Assembly (NCBI GenBank): GCA_910575695.1
Contig: CAJTGJ010000013.1
Coordinates: 32,478 to 96,477 of the forward strand
Length of the DNA stretch: 64,000 bases
DNA from: Oscillospiraceae bacterium
GTDB taxonomy: Bacteria > Bacillota > Clostridia > Oscillospirales > Oscillospiraceae
Direction of reading: 5' to 3'
Shown piece after piece: positions 32,220 to 39,245 of the stretch (positions within the stretch are counted from its first letter, which is position 1; the number at the start of each line of letters is the position of its first letter). The notes beneath the pieces were generated by a model, which had not been told where the DNA came from, made no database searches, and saw nothing but the letters and a program-made list of their open reading frames with translations. A program made the translations under genes and the position numbers.

Positions 32220-32626
32220 GGCTTATCACCTCGCAATTCCTTTCTCAATTTCTGAATAATTCTGCGGTAAGCGGCGGCGGTGCCGCTGTACCGCAACCCC
32301 AGCGGTCCGGAAAGTTCCTCGTAACTGCGTCCCTCCAGGACCCGCTGGAACAGGATGTACCGCTCCCTTGCGGTGAGGCGTTCCAATGCCTGGAGCAGAT
32401 CGTCATTCTCCATACACCGCATGGACGCACCTGCCGTCACACCGTCATGGGAGCGTTCGTCCGCAAACTCCTCCGTTTGATAGTCCACTGAAATTTCTCG
32501 ACTTTTTAAACGGCCACTCTTTTCATCATAAGCCTTCTTTTGCCGCCGCAGAGCAACCAGAAGATAGGCTGTGAACTCATTTTGCAGGGTGTTTATCTCA
32601 CCCGTTCCATTATTGCGCCGTCTCAC
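32216..32626 (-). CDS. Sigma region-4-type protein of split sigma pair
   Basis: This 136-residue protein has a C-terminal sigma-70 region 4: LQALERLTARERYILFQRVLEGRSYEELSG then the GTAAAYRRIIQKLRKEL recognition helix. Its N-terminal half (NEFTAYLLVALRRQKKAYDEK) is helical and lacks a normal region 2. It begins at GTG 32626 with AAGGAGGG upstream. The GTGA overlaps the stop of an upstream frame on the same strand. With the small region-2 protein it forms a split sigma factor. It would direct transcription of element genes. A strong terminator lies just upstream, so expression may need read-through. Confidence 0.78.
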   Translation of the reverse strand: MRRRNNGTGEINTLQNEFTAYLLVALRRQKKAYDEKSGRLKSREISVDYQTEEFADERSHDGVTAGASMRCMENDDLLQALERLTARERYILFQRVLEGRSYEELSGPLGLRYSGTAAAYRRIIQKLRKELRGDKP

Positions 32627-32921
32627 AGGACAGCCCTCCTTCGTCTGATTTTTGAGGTCAGGCGCGGAGGAGGCCCACGGCAGCGGGGAATAATAAAACA
32701 GCCGGTCTCGTACCGAAGTACAAGATCGGCTGTTGGTAGGGCATTGGGAGGTCCGTTAGGGCAAGGTCTTACAGCAAATAGCGGGACAATCTCCTCATGT
32801 GAGGGGGCTTTTGTCTCAGCTTGGCGCTGTTTAGCATACCGATTCAGATCCCTATAATCCGTGTGTCCTGGCACATGGAAACGGCGGACCGTCTCAATGC
32901 GATAGAGAGGAACTTCTATCA
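32623..32921 (-). CDS. Doubtful ORF upstream of the split sigma genes
   Basis: A 98-codon frame begins at GTG 32921 with AGAAGG seven bases upstream and ends in a GTGA overlap with the sigma region-4 gene. Its first two thirds (EVPLYRIETVRRFHVPGHTDY, DLNRYAKQRQAE) look like normal protein. But the frame runs through a strong UUCG-capped terminator at 32690-32734, and the end is Arg/Pro-rich (RCRGPPPRLTSKIRRRR). It may be a real gene with an embedded regulatory terminator, or chance. No known family. Confidence 0.36.
32690..32734 (-). terminator. UUCG-capped intrinsic terminator upstream of the split sigma genes
   Basis: On the minus strand AACAGCCG...GTAC-TTCG-GTAC...CGGCTGTT forms a long stem with a stable UUCG tetraloop, followed by TTATTATT. 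It lies 64 bases before the GTG of the region-4 gene, with no promoter visible in between. Transcripts from the upstream AT-rich region would therefore stop before the sigma genes unless read-through is allowed. Confidence 0.72.
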
Positions 32922-33311
32922 CATGGAAACCTTCTTCCGTTTGCGTTGCCGACACACAGGCGGCAGGATCGCTTCTGCTATCTGCGCAGAAGCATGGCAG
33001 CATGAGCCGCCGCCTTGCCGATCATATATTCTTTAGAATGTAGGCCGCGTTGCGAAGAAAAACGCCATTCTATCGGGCGAATTTGGATTGGCCGACAAAA
33101 TTAGCTTCCTGTTACATATCATCCCCTTGCTGGCTGGTATTTTACAGAGTATTACTTAAACTTCAATTTACTGCCACTGTTTTACAGCATAAGGAAACAA
33201 AATGAAATTCTCCCGAAGTCCTGATAAATTCAGATAAAATCCTTCGACAAAATTCTACAAAAATCGTCACAGGTCTTGTGGATGGACAAACATTCTGTTC
33301 CAAGCCAGTAT
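32922..33311. other. AT-rich intergenic region without genes
   Basis: This stretch of about 390 bases has stops in all frames and no RNA gene that I recognise. It holds an imperfect hairpin (AGAATG...CATTCT, 33029-33072). A possible minus-strand promoter is TTGAAG (33166-33161) and TAAAAT (33144-33139) with a 16-base spacer, which would feed the leader of the sigma genes. Its low GC contrasts with both sides. An origin or transfer site could lie here, but nothing in the sequence identifies one. Confidence 0.4.
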
Positions 33312-33348
33312 AAAAGAGCGCTGGAGGCATCCATGCCCCCGGCGCTCT
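33312..33348 (-). terminator. Terminator of the SLOG gene
   Basis: On the minus strand AGAGCGCC and GGCGCTCT pair around a GGCA/TGCC inner stem, and TTTTA follows. It begins four bases after the stop codon of the SLOG gene. Confidence 0.75.
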
Positions 33349-33351
33349 CCA

Positions 33352-33882
33352 TTATGATAAACTGCTCACGATTCCGGTATCCGGGTGGATCAATATGATC
33401 GACTTCCCCAGCTTTTCCGCATACTGCACCGTTTGCCCCGTCCCGCTCCGAACAGTCCTGTCATTGTCATACACCGCTACCAGATAGTCCGCATGGTCTA
33501 CCAAGTAGCGGTTTCTTTTATAGAAACTTTCCGGACTGGCATCCGTCCCAATGGTCAGATGCTCCGTGCAATGCTTCAACAGAAATGCCATCCGCTTTTT
33601 GCTCCGCTCATCCCAACGATCATCGTGGCCTGGATGGGGCAGCACGATTACCAGCTCAATGTCGCTGTACTCCGGCAACTCCTTCAGCCTCAGCAGGATT
33701 TCCCCACTCCACATATCTACACCCAAACCCCCGCCCACCAGAAACCGCCGGACGCCTTGCTCGTAGAGCAGGATAAACTGGTCGTGCAGACGCTTCTTTA
33801 ACCGTTTGCACCCAGCGTAGTTTTCATTGTATTTGAATTTGAACCGTGTTGCCCTGTGGCCGGTGATGGCGCAGGTCTTCAT
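33352..33882 (-). CDS. SLOG (DUF1273/YpsA-like) Rossmann-fold protein
   Basis: The 176-residue protein has the SLOG/DUF1273 layout. The opening strand is TCAITGHRATRFKF. Then comes GVRRFLVGGGLGVDMWSGEILLRLKE, whose glycine loop is the nucleotide-binding site, followed by IELVIVLPHPGHDDRW and the terminal strand SIILIHP. SLOG domains bind nucleotide-type ligands and appear both in housekeeping proteins (YpsA) and as ligand sensors in defence or conflict systems. This single-domain form has no effector attached. Start ATG 33882 has GGAGGTG upstream; the in-frame TTG at 33900 is less likely. It is divergent from the Cro/CI-type regulator at 34013. Confidence 0.8.
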   Translation of the reverse strand: MKTCAITGHRATRFKFKYNENYAGCKRLKKRLHDQFILLYEQGVRRFLVGGGLGVDMWSGEILLRLKELPEYSDIELVIVLPHPGHDDRWDERSKKRMAFLLKHCTEHLTIGTDASPESFYKRNRYLVDHADYLVAVYDNDRTVRSGTGQTVQYAEKLGKSIILIHPDTGIVSSLS

Positions 33883-34012
33883 TTTTGCAGACACCTCCAA
33901 CAGATTGTTTCTCCCATTATAATGCTAAAGATTATATAAATCAACTTTTCTCCCTTAATAATCCGTGCTAAAGCAGATAAACTAAAGCTATAACACGGAA
34001 AGAGGGTGGAGC

Positions 34013-34351
34013 ATGGATATCACACTACAGCAGGTTGGGAGACGGCTCTATGAACGGCGCAAGCAGCTTCGTATGACCCAGGAGGAATTGGCGGAGCGGG
34101 TCGGCATCACCGCCCAGACCATTTCCACCGCCGAACTGGGCAAAAAGGCCATGCGGGCGGACACCATCATCCGGGTGTGCGCCGCCCTGGATATCAGCGC
34201 AGACTACCTGCTCTTTGGACACATCTCCTCCCAAGACCTCGACCTCCTCTCCCAGAAGGTTTCCCAGCTCTCCCCAGGCCAATACCGCCACCTGGAGGAC
34301 GCCATAGACAGCTTTGTGGCCATCGCCCTGGAAAATGAAAATAAGGCATAA
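34013..34351 (+). CDS. XRE (Cro/CI)-family transcriptional regulator
   Basis: The 112-residue protein has an N-terminal HTH_3 domain: LYERRKQLRMTQEELAERVG then the recognition helix ITAQTISTAELGKKAMR, ending DISADYLLFG near residue 65. A short helical tail follows (LDLLSQKVSQLSPGQYRHLEDAIDSFV), which is typical of small element regulators. It probably controls the divergent SLOG gene or the element's own promoters. The start follows AAAGAGGGTGGAG. A 15-bp terminator stem begins inside its last codons. Confidence 0.85.
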   Translation: MDITLQQVGRRLYERRKQLRMTQEELAERVGITAQTISTAELGKKAMRADTIIRVCAALDISADYLLFGHISSQDLDLLSQKVSQLSPGQYRHLEDAIDSFVAIALENENKA

Positions 34352-34380
34352 CGGCTTTTGACACCGTTATGCCTTATTTT
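34340..34380. terminator. Bidirectional terminator
   Basis: AATAAGGCATAACGG (34340-34354) and CCGTTATGCCTTATT (34364-34378) form a perfect 15-bp stem. T tracts lie on both outer sides, so it serves both the XRE gene and the converging ParR gene. Confidence 0.82.
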
Positions 34381-34381
34381 A

Positions 34382-34729
34382 CTACTGCTGTTTGAATGCG
34401 TCCAGTGTTTCAAATATCATGCGACGTTCCGTGTCATTCAGTGAATCGTTGTCTGCCGGAGCAGGAGGCAGCGCTGGTGCCGGTTGCTGCGGCTGGCTTT
34501 GTTGCTGGGTGAGGATGTCCTCTACAAGCTGCCTGATCTGCTCACTGTCCACGGCTGGCGCCCCCTGTGAAGCCGATGGCTGGCCATCAACATAGTACAG
34601 CACCGCGTTTGCGATAAACTGGGCCTTGGAGCGCCCCTGGCGGTTGAGAAGCTCCGCCGCCCGGCGTTGCTGAGGATCGCAAAGATTGAAGCGGAAGGTG
34701 AACTTTCCGGGGTCTTTTTTTCCGTCCAT
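34382..34729 (-). CDS. parR: ParR-like centromere-binding partition protein
   Basis: The 115-residue protein has a basic N-terminal ribbon-helix-helix-like domain (GKFTFRFNLCDPQQRRAAELLNRQGRSKAQFIANAVLYYVDG) and a Gln/Pro-rich linker. Its C-terminal helix, NDTERRMIFETLDAFKQQ, would bind the ParM filament. It follows the ParM gene by five bases on the same strand. In type II partition, ParR binds centromere repeats and caps ParM filaments to push DNA copies apart. Assignment rests on size, order and fold. Confidence 0.75.
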   Translation of the reverse strand: MDGKKDPGKFTFRFNLCDPQQRRAAELLNRQGRSKAQFIANAVLYYVDGQPSASQGAPAVDSEQIRQLVEDILTQQQSQPQQPAPALPPAPADNDSLNDTERRMIFETLDAFKQQ

Positions 34730-34734
34730 CCCCG

Positions 34735-35649
34735 TTACCTGCCCTCCTGGGCCAGCCGGTACAGCTGTTCAAAGCCTTTGGCGTTGGCCCGGATATCGTC
34801 CATGAACAGGGGGTGGGCCACCTTGCCCGAGGCCTCGATCTGCCGGCGTAGCAGGATCGACCCGCCGCCCATAAACACCACCATCCCGGATTTCAGCTCC
34901 AGGCCCCGCTCGCGCAGGGTGCTGAACAGGTCGTTGACAAAAACCTGAGCCTGTCGCTCCACCATACCGGCCACCTGGGGCGAAACGTGTTCCTTCCGGC
35001 CCAGGAGGATGGCGTCGATTTCCGATTCCTCCAACAGCACGTCCAGCTCCGCGTTTACCTTGGATTTCACCTGGTTATACAGGGTGATGACCCCATGCTC
35101 CAGGGATTCGCATACGGACAGGTCGCCCACGCCGTCCTTCAGCAGCAGCAGGTCGGTGGTCATGCCGCCCTGATCCACAATGAGGGCTTTGGGCTTGTCC
35201 CGCAGGGTTTGGAGCATGGTCACAGCAGCGGCGTAGGCCTGGGGGAAGCACATCACCTTCTCAATGTAGATGGAGTAGGGCTTGCCCTGGAAGTCAAACT
35301 GCACCGCTCCCCGCCCGGTAAAATAGTTGGTAAATGCCTTGTGCTGGGCCCCGTAGTGGGCCGGAGGCAGCCCCACCGCCAGCTGCACCCGCATGATATT
35401 CGGGGAGTACATTTTAGCCGCCTGGAGTTCATAGGCGATGGCAAACAGAGTCAACACCCAGAATCGGTCATCTTCTGTCTTATCCCGGTGGTAGGGGATG
35501 CGCTTCTCGGACAGGGTGTAGTATTTCCCTTGGTACTTCAAGGTCTCCCCGCCGAAGGGTGGGGCGTCGCTCTCCTGAAGGCCGGAAGTAAAGGGCGCGT
35601 GGTTCGGGATTTTTAAGAGCTTGTTCCCATGATCAACTGCAATTAACAT
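34735..35649 (-). CDS. parM: ParM/StbA actin-like plasmid partition ATPase
   Basis: The 304-residue protein belongs to the actin-like ATPases of the ParM/StbA group. Motifs seen are phosphate-1 IAVDHGNKLLKIP at the N-terminus, phosphate-2 IVDQGGMTTDLLLL near residue 160, and the adenosine motif VVFMGGGSILL near residue 265. It polymerises with ATP to segregate DNA. With ParR it gives the element active partition, expected for plasmids and also found in large conjugative elements that exist transiently as circles. The start ATG follows AAGGAGGCG. An upstream palindrome may be the operator or part of the centromere. Confidence 0.83.
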   Translation of the reverse strand: MLIAVDHGNKLLKIPNHAPFTSGLQESDAPPFGGETLKYQGKYYTLSEKRIPYHRDKTEDDRFWVLTLFAIAYELQAAKMYSPNIMRVQLAVGLPPAHYGAQHKAFTNYFTGRGAVQFDFQGKPYSIYIEKVMCFPQAYAAAVTMLQTLRDKPKALIVDQGGMTTDLLLLKDGVGDLSVCESLEHGVITLYNQVKSKVNAELDVLLEESEIDAILLGRKEHVSPQVAGMVERQAQVFVNDLFSTLRERGLELKSGMVVFMGGGSILLRRQIEASGKVAHPLFMDDIRANAKGFEQLYRLAQEGR

Positions 35650-35662
35650 GGCGTTCGCCTCC

Positions 35663-35681
35663 TTGTATGATTCTTATACAA
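35663..35681. promoter_or_regulatory. Palindrome upstream of parM
   Basis: TTGTAT-N7-ATACAA is a perfect inverted repeat about 14 bases upstream of the parM start, partly over the leader. It may be a ParR-binding operator. No larger set of direct repeats typical of a parC centromere was seen in the adjoining 100 bases. Confidence 0.4.
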
Positions 35682-35742
35682 TTACAATACGTACTTCTTC
35701 AACAACTTCACTCAAAATTTTGGAAAAGTTGATAATTGCTAT

Positions 35743-35783
35743 AAAAAGCGGCAGGCAGAACCCAATTCAGGTCCTGCCTGCCG
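35743..35783 (-). terminator. Terminator of the response-regulator gene
   Basis: On the minus strand CGGCAGGCAG and CTGCCTGCCG form a 10-bp stem, followed by CTTTTTAT. It lies just past the stop of the response regulator. Confidence 0.8.
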
Positions 35784-35790
35784 TTAAATA

Positions 35791-36501
35791 TTAAACTGTT
35801 GAATCAGGAGGTGGAACAAAGCGATAGCCAAATCCACGCAGGGTTTCTATAACCTTTGGTCCCATTTTCCCCAGCTTCTTGCGCAAGGTGTTGATATGGC
35901 TAATCACTGTGTTCTCGCCGCTTATATCGCTTGGGTTTTCCCATACCTGCTCATAGAGCTGTCCCGCACTGAACACTTGATACGGATGCAGGGCAAAGTG
36001 GTGAAGCAAATCAAACTCTTTTCGCCGCAATTCTATTTGTTTTCCCTCCATTAGCACTTGCCGGTAACGTGGACTGATAATCAGTGCTGAGCCAAACATG
36101 CGAGCGTCCCATTTTTGTGCATCCATATCAGACTGAAGGTACAGGTCAATCAGGGCAATAGCCTGTGCCGCGCATATTCGCGTGTCTATGGGTTTCTCTA
36201 AGCAAGCATTCGCACCAGACTGATACAACTCAATCAGCTCATTGGGCTCAAGATGATTGCTTATAATCATAAGCGGGATGTGCCCAATGATTCTTAAAAT
36301 ACGGATCATTTCCAGCTTGTCCGTGCTCGGTAATTGCAAATCTAGCAGGATCAAACAATATTCAGTGTTTGTAAGACAGTTAATTGCCGCAGAAACAGAT
36401 GCCACGCAGTGGATATCGGCTGCATCATTTTTCAGCTTGTCCTGAATAGATTCACAGAGCAACAAATCGTTTGATACGATCAATATATGCCGATTTACCA
36501 T
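35791..36501 (-). CDS. Orphan OmpR/PhoB-type response regulator with altered acidic pocket
   Basis: The 236-residue protein has a receiver domain (residues 1-115) and a C-terminal winged-helix of the OmpR/PhoB type (LRRKEFDLLHHFALHPYQVFS and SGENTVISHINTLRKKLG ... RGFGYRFV). The phospho-accepting Asp is in LILLDLQLPS and the conserved Lys in LEKPID. However, the usual pair of acidic residues near the N-terminus is replaced (HILIVSNDLLL instead of V-D-D-E), so metal-dependent phosphorylation may be weak or absent. No histidine kinase is adjacent. It may act without phosphorylation as an element regulator. TATAAT lies just upstream on the minus strand. Confidence 0.82.
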   Translation of the reverse strand: MVNRHILIVSNDLLLCESIQDKLKNDAADIHCVASVSAAINCLTNTEYCLILLDLQLPSTDKLEMIRILRIIGHIPLMIISNHLEPNELIELYQSGANACLEKPIDTRICAAQAIALIDLYLQSDMDAQKWDARMFGSALIISPRYRQVLMEGKQIELRRKEFDLLHHFALHPYQVFSAGQLYEQVWENPSDISGENTVISHINTLRKKLGKMGPKVIETLRGFGYRFVPPPDSTV

Positions 36502-36579
36502 AATATGATTATAATATTACGTTTCATAAATACTCCCCCATAGCATATACAGAAAAATTTTAGAATTTTGTTATAAAGT

Positions 36580-36650
36580 GGGCGGCCAACCTTCAGGCTG
36601 GCCGCCCTGATGGAGAGGAGAGGTGACTGGCTTGCGATCAGTCACCTTTT
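36580..36650. terminator. Two hairpins at the end of the SDR gene side
   Basis: GGGCGGCCA/TGGCCGCCC (36580-36607) and AGGTGACTG/CAGTCACCT (36621-36647), the latter followed by TTTT on the plus strand, lie between the response regulator and the SDR gene. They probably end the sugar operon read from the right. They also mark the left border of the sugar locus. Confidence 0.6.
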
Positions 36651-36718
36651 ATCATCTCCGACGCGCCAATGGCTCAAGAGCGCCGAGGATGGGACAAAGG
36701 AATTTGGGCGTTGCGGCT

Positions 36719-37561
36719 TTACACGCCGGAGTAGGCGGCAAAACCCGCGTCGATGGGTAGCACCACGCCGGTGATGGCGGAGGCGGCCTTGTTGTCGCAC
36801 AGGAAGAACACACCGCCCAGCAGTTCCTCGCTGTCTACAAAGCGGCCCATGGGGGTGCCGTTCAGGATCTTGGCGGACCGGGCTGTGGGGGTGCCGTCAT
36901 CGTTGAACAGCAGCGCCCGGTTCTGGTTGGACACCAGGAACCCCGGGGCGATGGCGTTGCACCGGATGCCCGACTTGGCGAAGTGGGTGGCCAGCCACTG
37001 GGTGAAGTTGCTGATGGCCGCCTTGGCCCCGGAATACGCCGGAATTTTGGTCAGCGGGATGTAGGCGTTCATGGAGGAGATGTTCAGGATACAGCCTTTC
37101 TTCCGTTCCACCATATCCTTAGCGAACGCCTGGGTGGGCAGCAGGGTGCCCTGGAAGTTCAGCTTGAACACGAAGTCCACCCCGCCCGCGTCCAGGTCGA
37201 AGAAGCCCTTCTGGCCCTCGGCCCACTCATGCTGGTACTCGTTGTCGGTGGTGGCCCGGGGATTGTTGCCCCCCGCGCCGTTCACCAGGATGTCGCAGGG
37301 GCCCAGGTCGGCCAACACCTGCTGATGGACGGCCTCCAGGGCCTCCGGCTCCAGCACGTTGGCCTTGTAGCCCTCGCAGGTCCAGCCCTGGGCCTTGCAC
37401 TCGTCGGCCAGCTTCTTCACCGCCTCCTCGTTCAGGTCCAGGGCGGCGACTTTCGCCCCCGCCTGAGCAAACGCCTTGGCCATGTCGCCGCACAACACGC
37501 CGCCCGCGCCGGTGACGACCACAACTTTGCCGATAAAATCGACCTTCAAAGGCAGATCCAT
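36719..37561 (-). CDS. SDR-family D-mannonate oxidoreductase (fructuronate reductase)
   Basis: The 280-residue enzyme is a classical short-chain dehydrogenase. It has the NAD(P) loop VTGAGGVLCGDMAKAF, NGAGGNNPRATTD, the catalytic Ser in LNISSMNAY and Tyr/Lys in PAYSGAKAA, and the C-terminal LPIDAGFAAYSGV. Firmicutes that use hexuronates often carry this SDR type beside uxuA, where it interconverts D-fructuronate and D-mannonate. The start ATG has AGGAGG nine bases upstream. It lies on the same strand as uxuA but is now separated from it by an insertion sequence, which probably cuts it off from the operon promoter. Confidence 0.8.
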   Translation of the reverse strand: MDLPLKVDFIGKVVVVTGAGGVLCGDMAKAFAQAGAKVAALDLNEEAVKKLADECKAQGWTCEGYKANVLEPEALEAVHQQVLADLGPCDILVNGAGGNNPRATTDNEYQHEWAEGQKGFFDLDAGGVDFVFKLNFQGTLLPTQAFAKDMVERKKGCILNISSMNAYIPLTKIPAYSGAKAAISNFTQWLATHFAKSGIRCNAIAPGFLVSNQNRALLFNDDGTPTARSAKILNGTPMGRFVDSEELLGGVFFLCDNKAASAITGVVLPIDAGFAAYSGV

Positions 37562-37609
37562 TGTAAATTCCTCCTTATTTCTGATCAAATTAGCCGTTTG
37601 CAAAACTCA

Positions 37610-39200
37610 AAAAAGCCAGGAAAATCAAGGCAGTTGAGTTACAAAAACATCTGACTTTCCTCCACCAACGCAGTATAATTGAAGTGGTGAAACAGCAAAA
37701 AACAGCGGGGTGGAGGAAAAATCATGCAGAATAAATTTGTGCAGATATCGCTGTACGACACCTACAAGAGTGTGGCCGCCAGCATAGAGGACGATAAGCC
37801 AAAGCTGTTTCGTCTGCTGGACGAATACATCGCATGGGATGAATTGATCCCGGCGCGGTTTTATCATGCGTTTTACCAGCGGATGGGCCGTCCTCGGAAA
37901 TATCCGCTGGAGGGCTTTCTGAAAAGCATGGTGCTTCAAAAAATATTTGGGTATGTGGATGACAGCGTATTACTGGCGACCCTGCGGTACAGCCGGGAAA
38001 TGCGAGAGTTCTGCGGGTTCGAAAAGGTTCCTGACGGGGCAAAGCTGACCCGGTTTAAGCAGGATTTTCTGCCGTATATCATTGAGGTGTTTGAGCGCCT
38101 GGTGGAGTTGACGTAGCCGATTTGCCGGGCCATGGACGCGGAGTTGGCCGACTGCCTGATTTTTGACACCACCGGCATTGAAAGCTATGTGGCGGAAAAT
38201 AATCCAAAGTTTATGACCTCGAAGCTGCGTCAGGCAAAAGCGCTGGCAAAGCTCACACCTGGTTTTGACCCATATAAAGGCATCTACACGCTGCTGCCCA
38301 GCCATGCCGCCGCCAACTCCGCCGTAAAGCAGCAATACATCAACGGCCATTTCTGCTATGCACAGAAGGCGGGCATCCTTACCAATGGGCTGGGCATCGT
38401 ACGTCATATCACGCTGTTTGACGAGGATTTCAAGAAAAACCACCCGGAGCTCCTCGTAGAAAAGCGTTCCGATGATCCTGACGCGGACAAGGAGCTTGGA
38501 GACGCGAAGACCCTTCTGCCTGTCCTGCGGGATTTCCATAACGCCCATCCCTCACTGCGTTACGCCACCTTCCTGGGTGACGCCGCCTTTGACTCCTACG
38601 AGCTGTATGGCGCGCTGCTGGGGGAATACGGGTTCCAGCGAGCTGTGATCCCCATCAACCCGCGCAGCGTTTCCGCAGCCCGCCCCGCCGATTTGAATGA
38701 GCACGGTATCCCTCTTTGCCCCCGCGACAGTTCCCCTTTCGTCTTTCATAGCATTTGCCGGGGCAAAAATCGCTCTATGCGGCTCAAATTCATCTGCCCA
38801 AAGGCCCAACGCATCAAGTCCCCCAATGGCGTGTCCTGGCGTTGCCGCTGTGATCACCCTTGCTCCACTTCCGCCTATGGACGGTGTGTCTACATCTACC
38901 CAGACGCCGACAAGCGCCTTTACCCTGGCATCCTCCGGAATTCCGACCACTGGCGCAGCCTCTACAGCCAAAGAGTTTCTGTGGAGCGTTCCATCGGCTC
39001 CTTCAAAGCTGTGCTTGGTGTGGCCCATCGAAAAACCGCCAACACCCCTACTTCTAAGGCTGACCTCTTCCTTGCCGGCATCATCCAGCTCCTTTGCGTC
39101 CTTCTCGCCGGTGCGTTCCATGACAAACTCTTGTTCCGCAGAATTCGCCGCCTCGCCGCCTGACCTTTATCTCATAGATCCTTCTCCCCGCCTCCCGGCG
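37610..39200 (+). mobile_element. Insertion sequence with a DDE transposase, between uxuA and the SDR gene
   Basis: A transposase frame and its flanks interrupt the operon in the opposite orientation. I could not find clear terminal inverted repeats or a target duplication by eye, so both borders are approximate. A T-rich, CT-rich stretch follows the transposase. A small hairpin (CCGCC/GGCGG) lies near the right end. The IS family is not certain. Confidence 0.6.
37724..39163 (+). pseudogene. DDE transposase interrupted by an amber codon
   Basis: Two frames in the same register are separated by TAG at 38114-38116. The first 130 residues include RMGRPRKYPLEGFLKSMVLQ. The remainder begins PICRAMDAELADCLIFDTTG. 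The DDE triad is visible: D in IFDTTG, D in FLGDAAFDSY and E in VERSIGSFK. Without the stop the protein would be about 479 residues, a normal transposase length. The TAG probably replaces a glutamine codon (CAG). The IS may therefore be dead or depend on stop read-through. It belongs to the broad IS4/IS5-type DDE group; I could not name the family. Confidence 0.75.
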
Positions 39201-39245
39201 GTTATCTTTTTGCGCCCTTTTCTCCCTCTTCCTCTCCCTTGGCAA

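Noticed and set aside
4084..38116. Recoding of TAA or TAG as glutamine
   Set aside because: Many intact genes here end in TAA or TAG at the expected place, so the stops within three genes are more simply lesions.
37564..39245. Terminal inverted repeats of the insertion sequence
   Set aside because: I compared both flanks of the transposase by eye and found no convincing matching ends, so no repeat feature is claimed.
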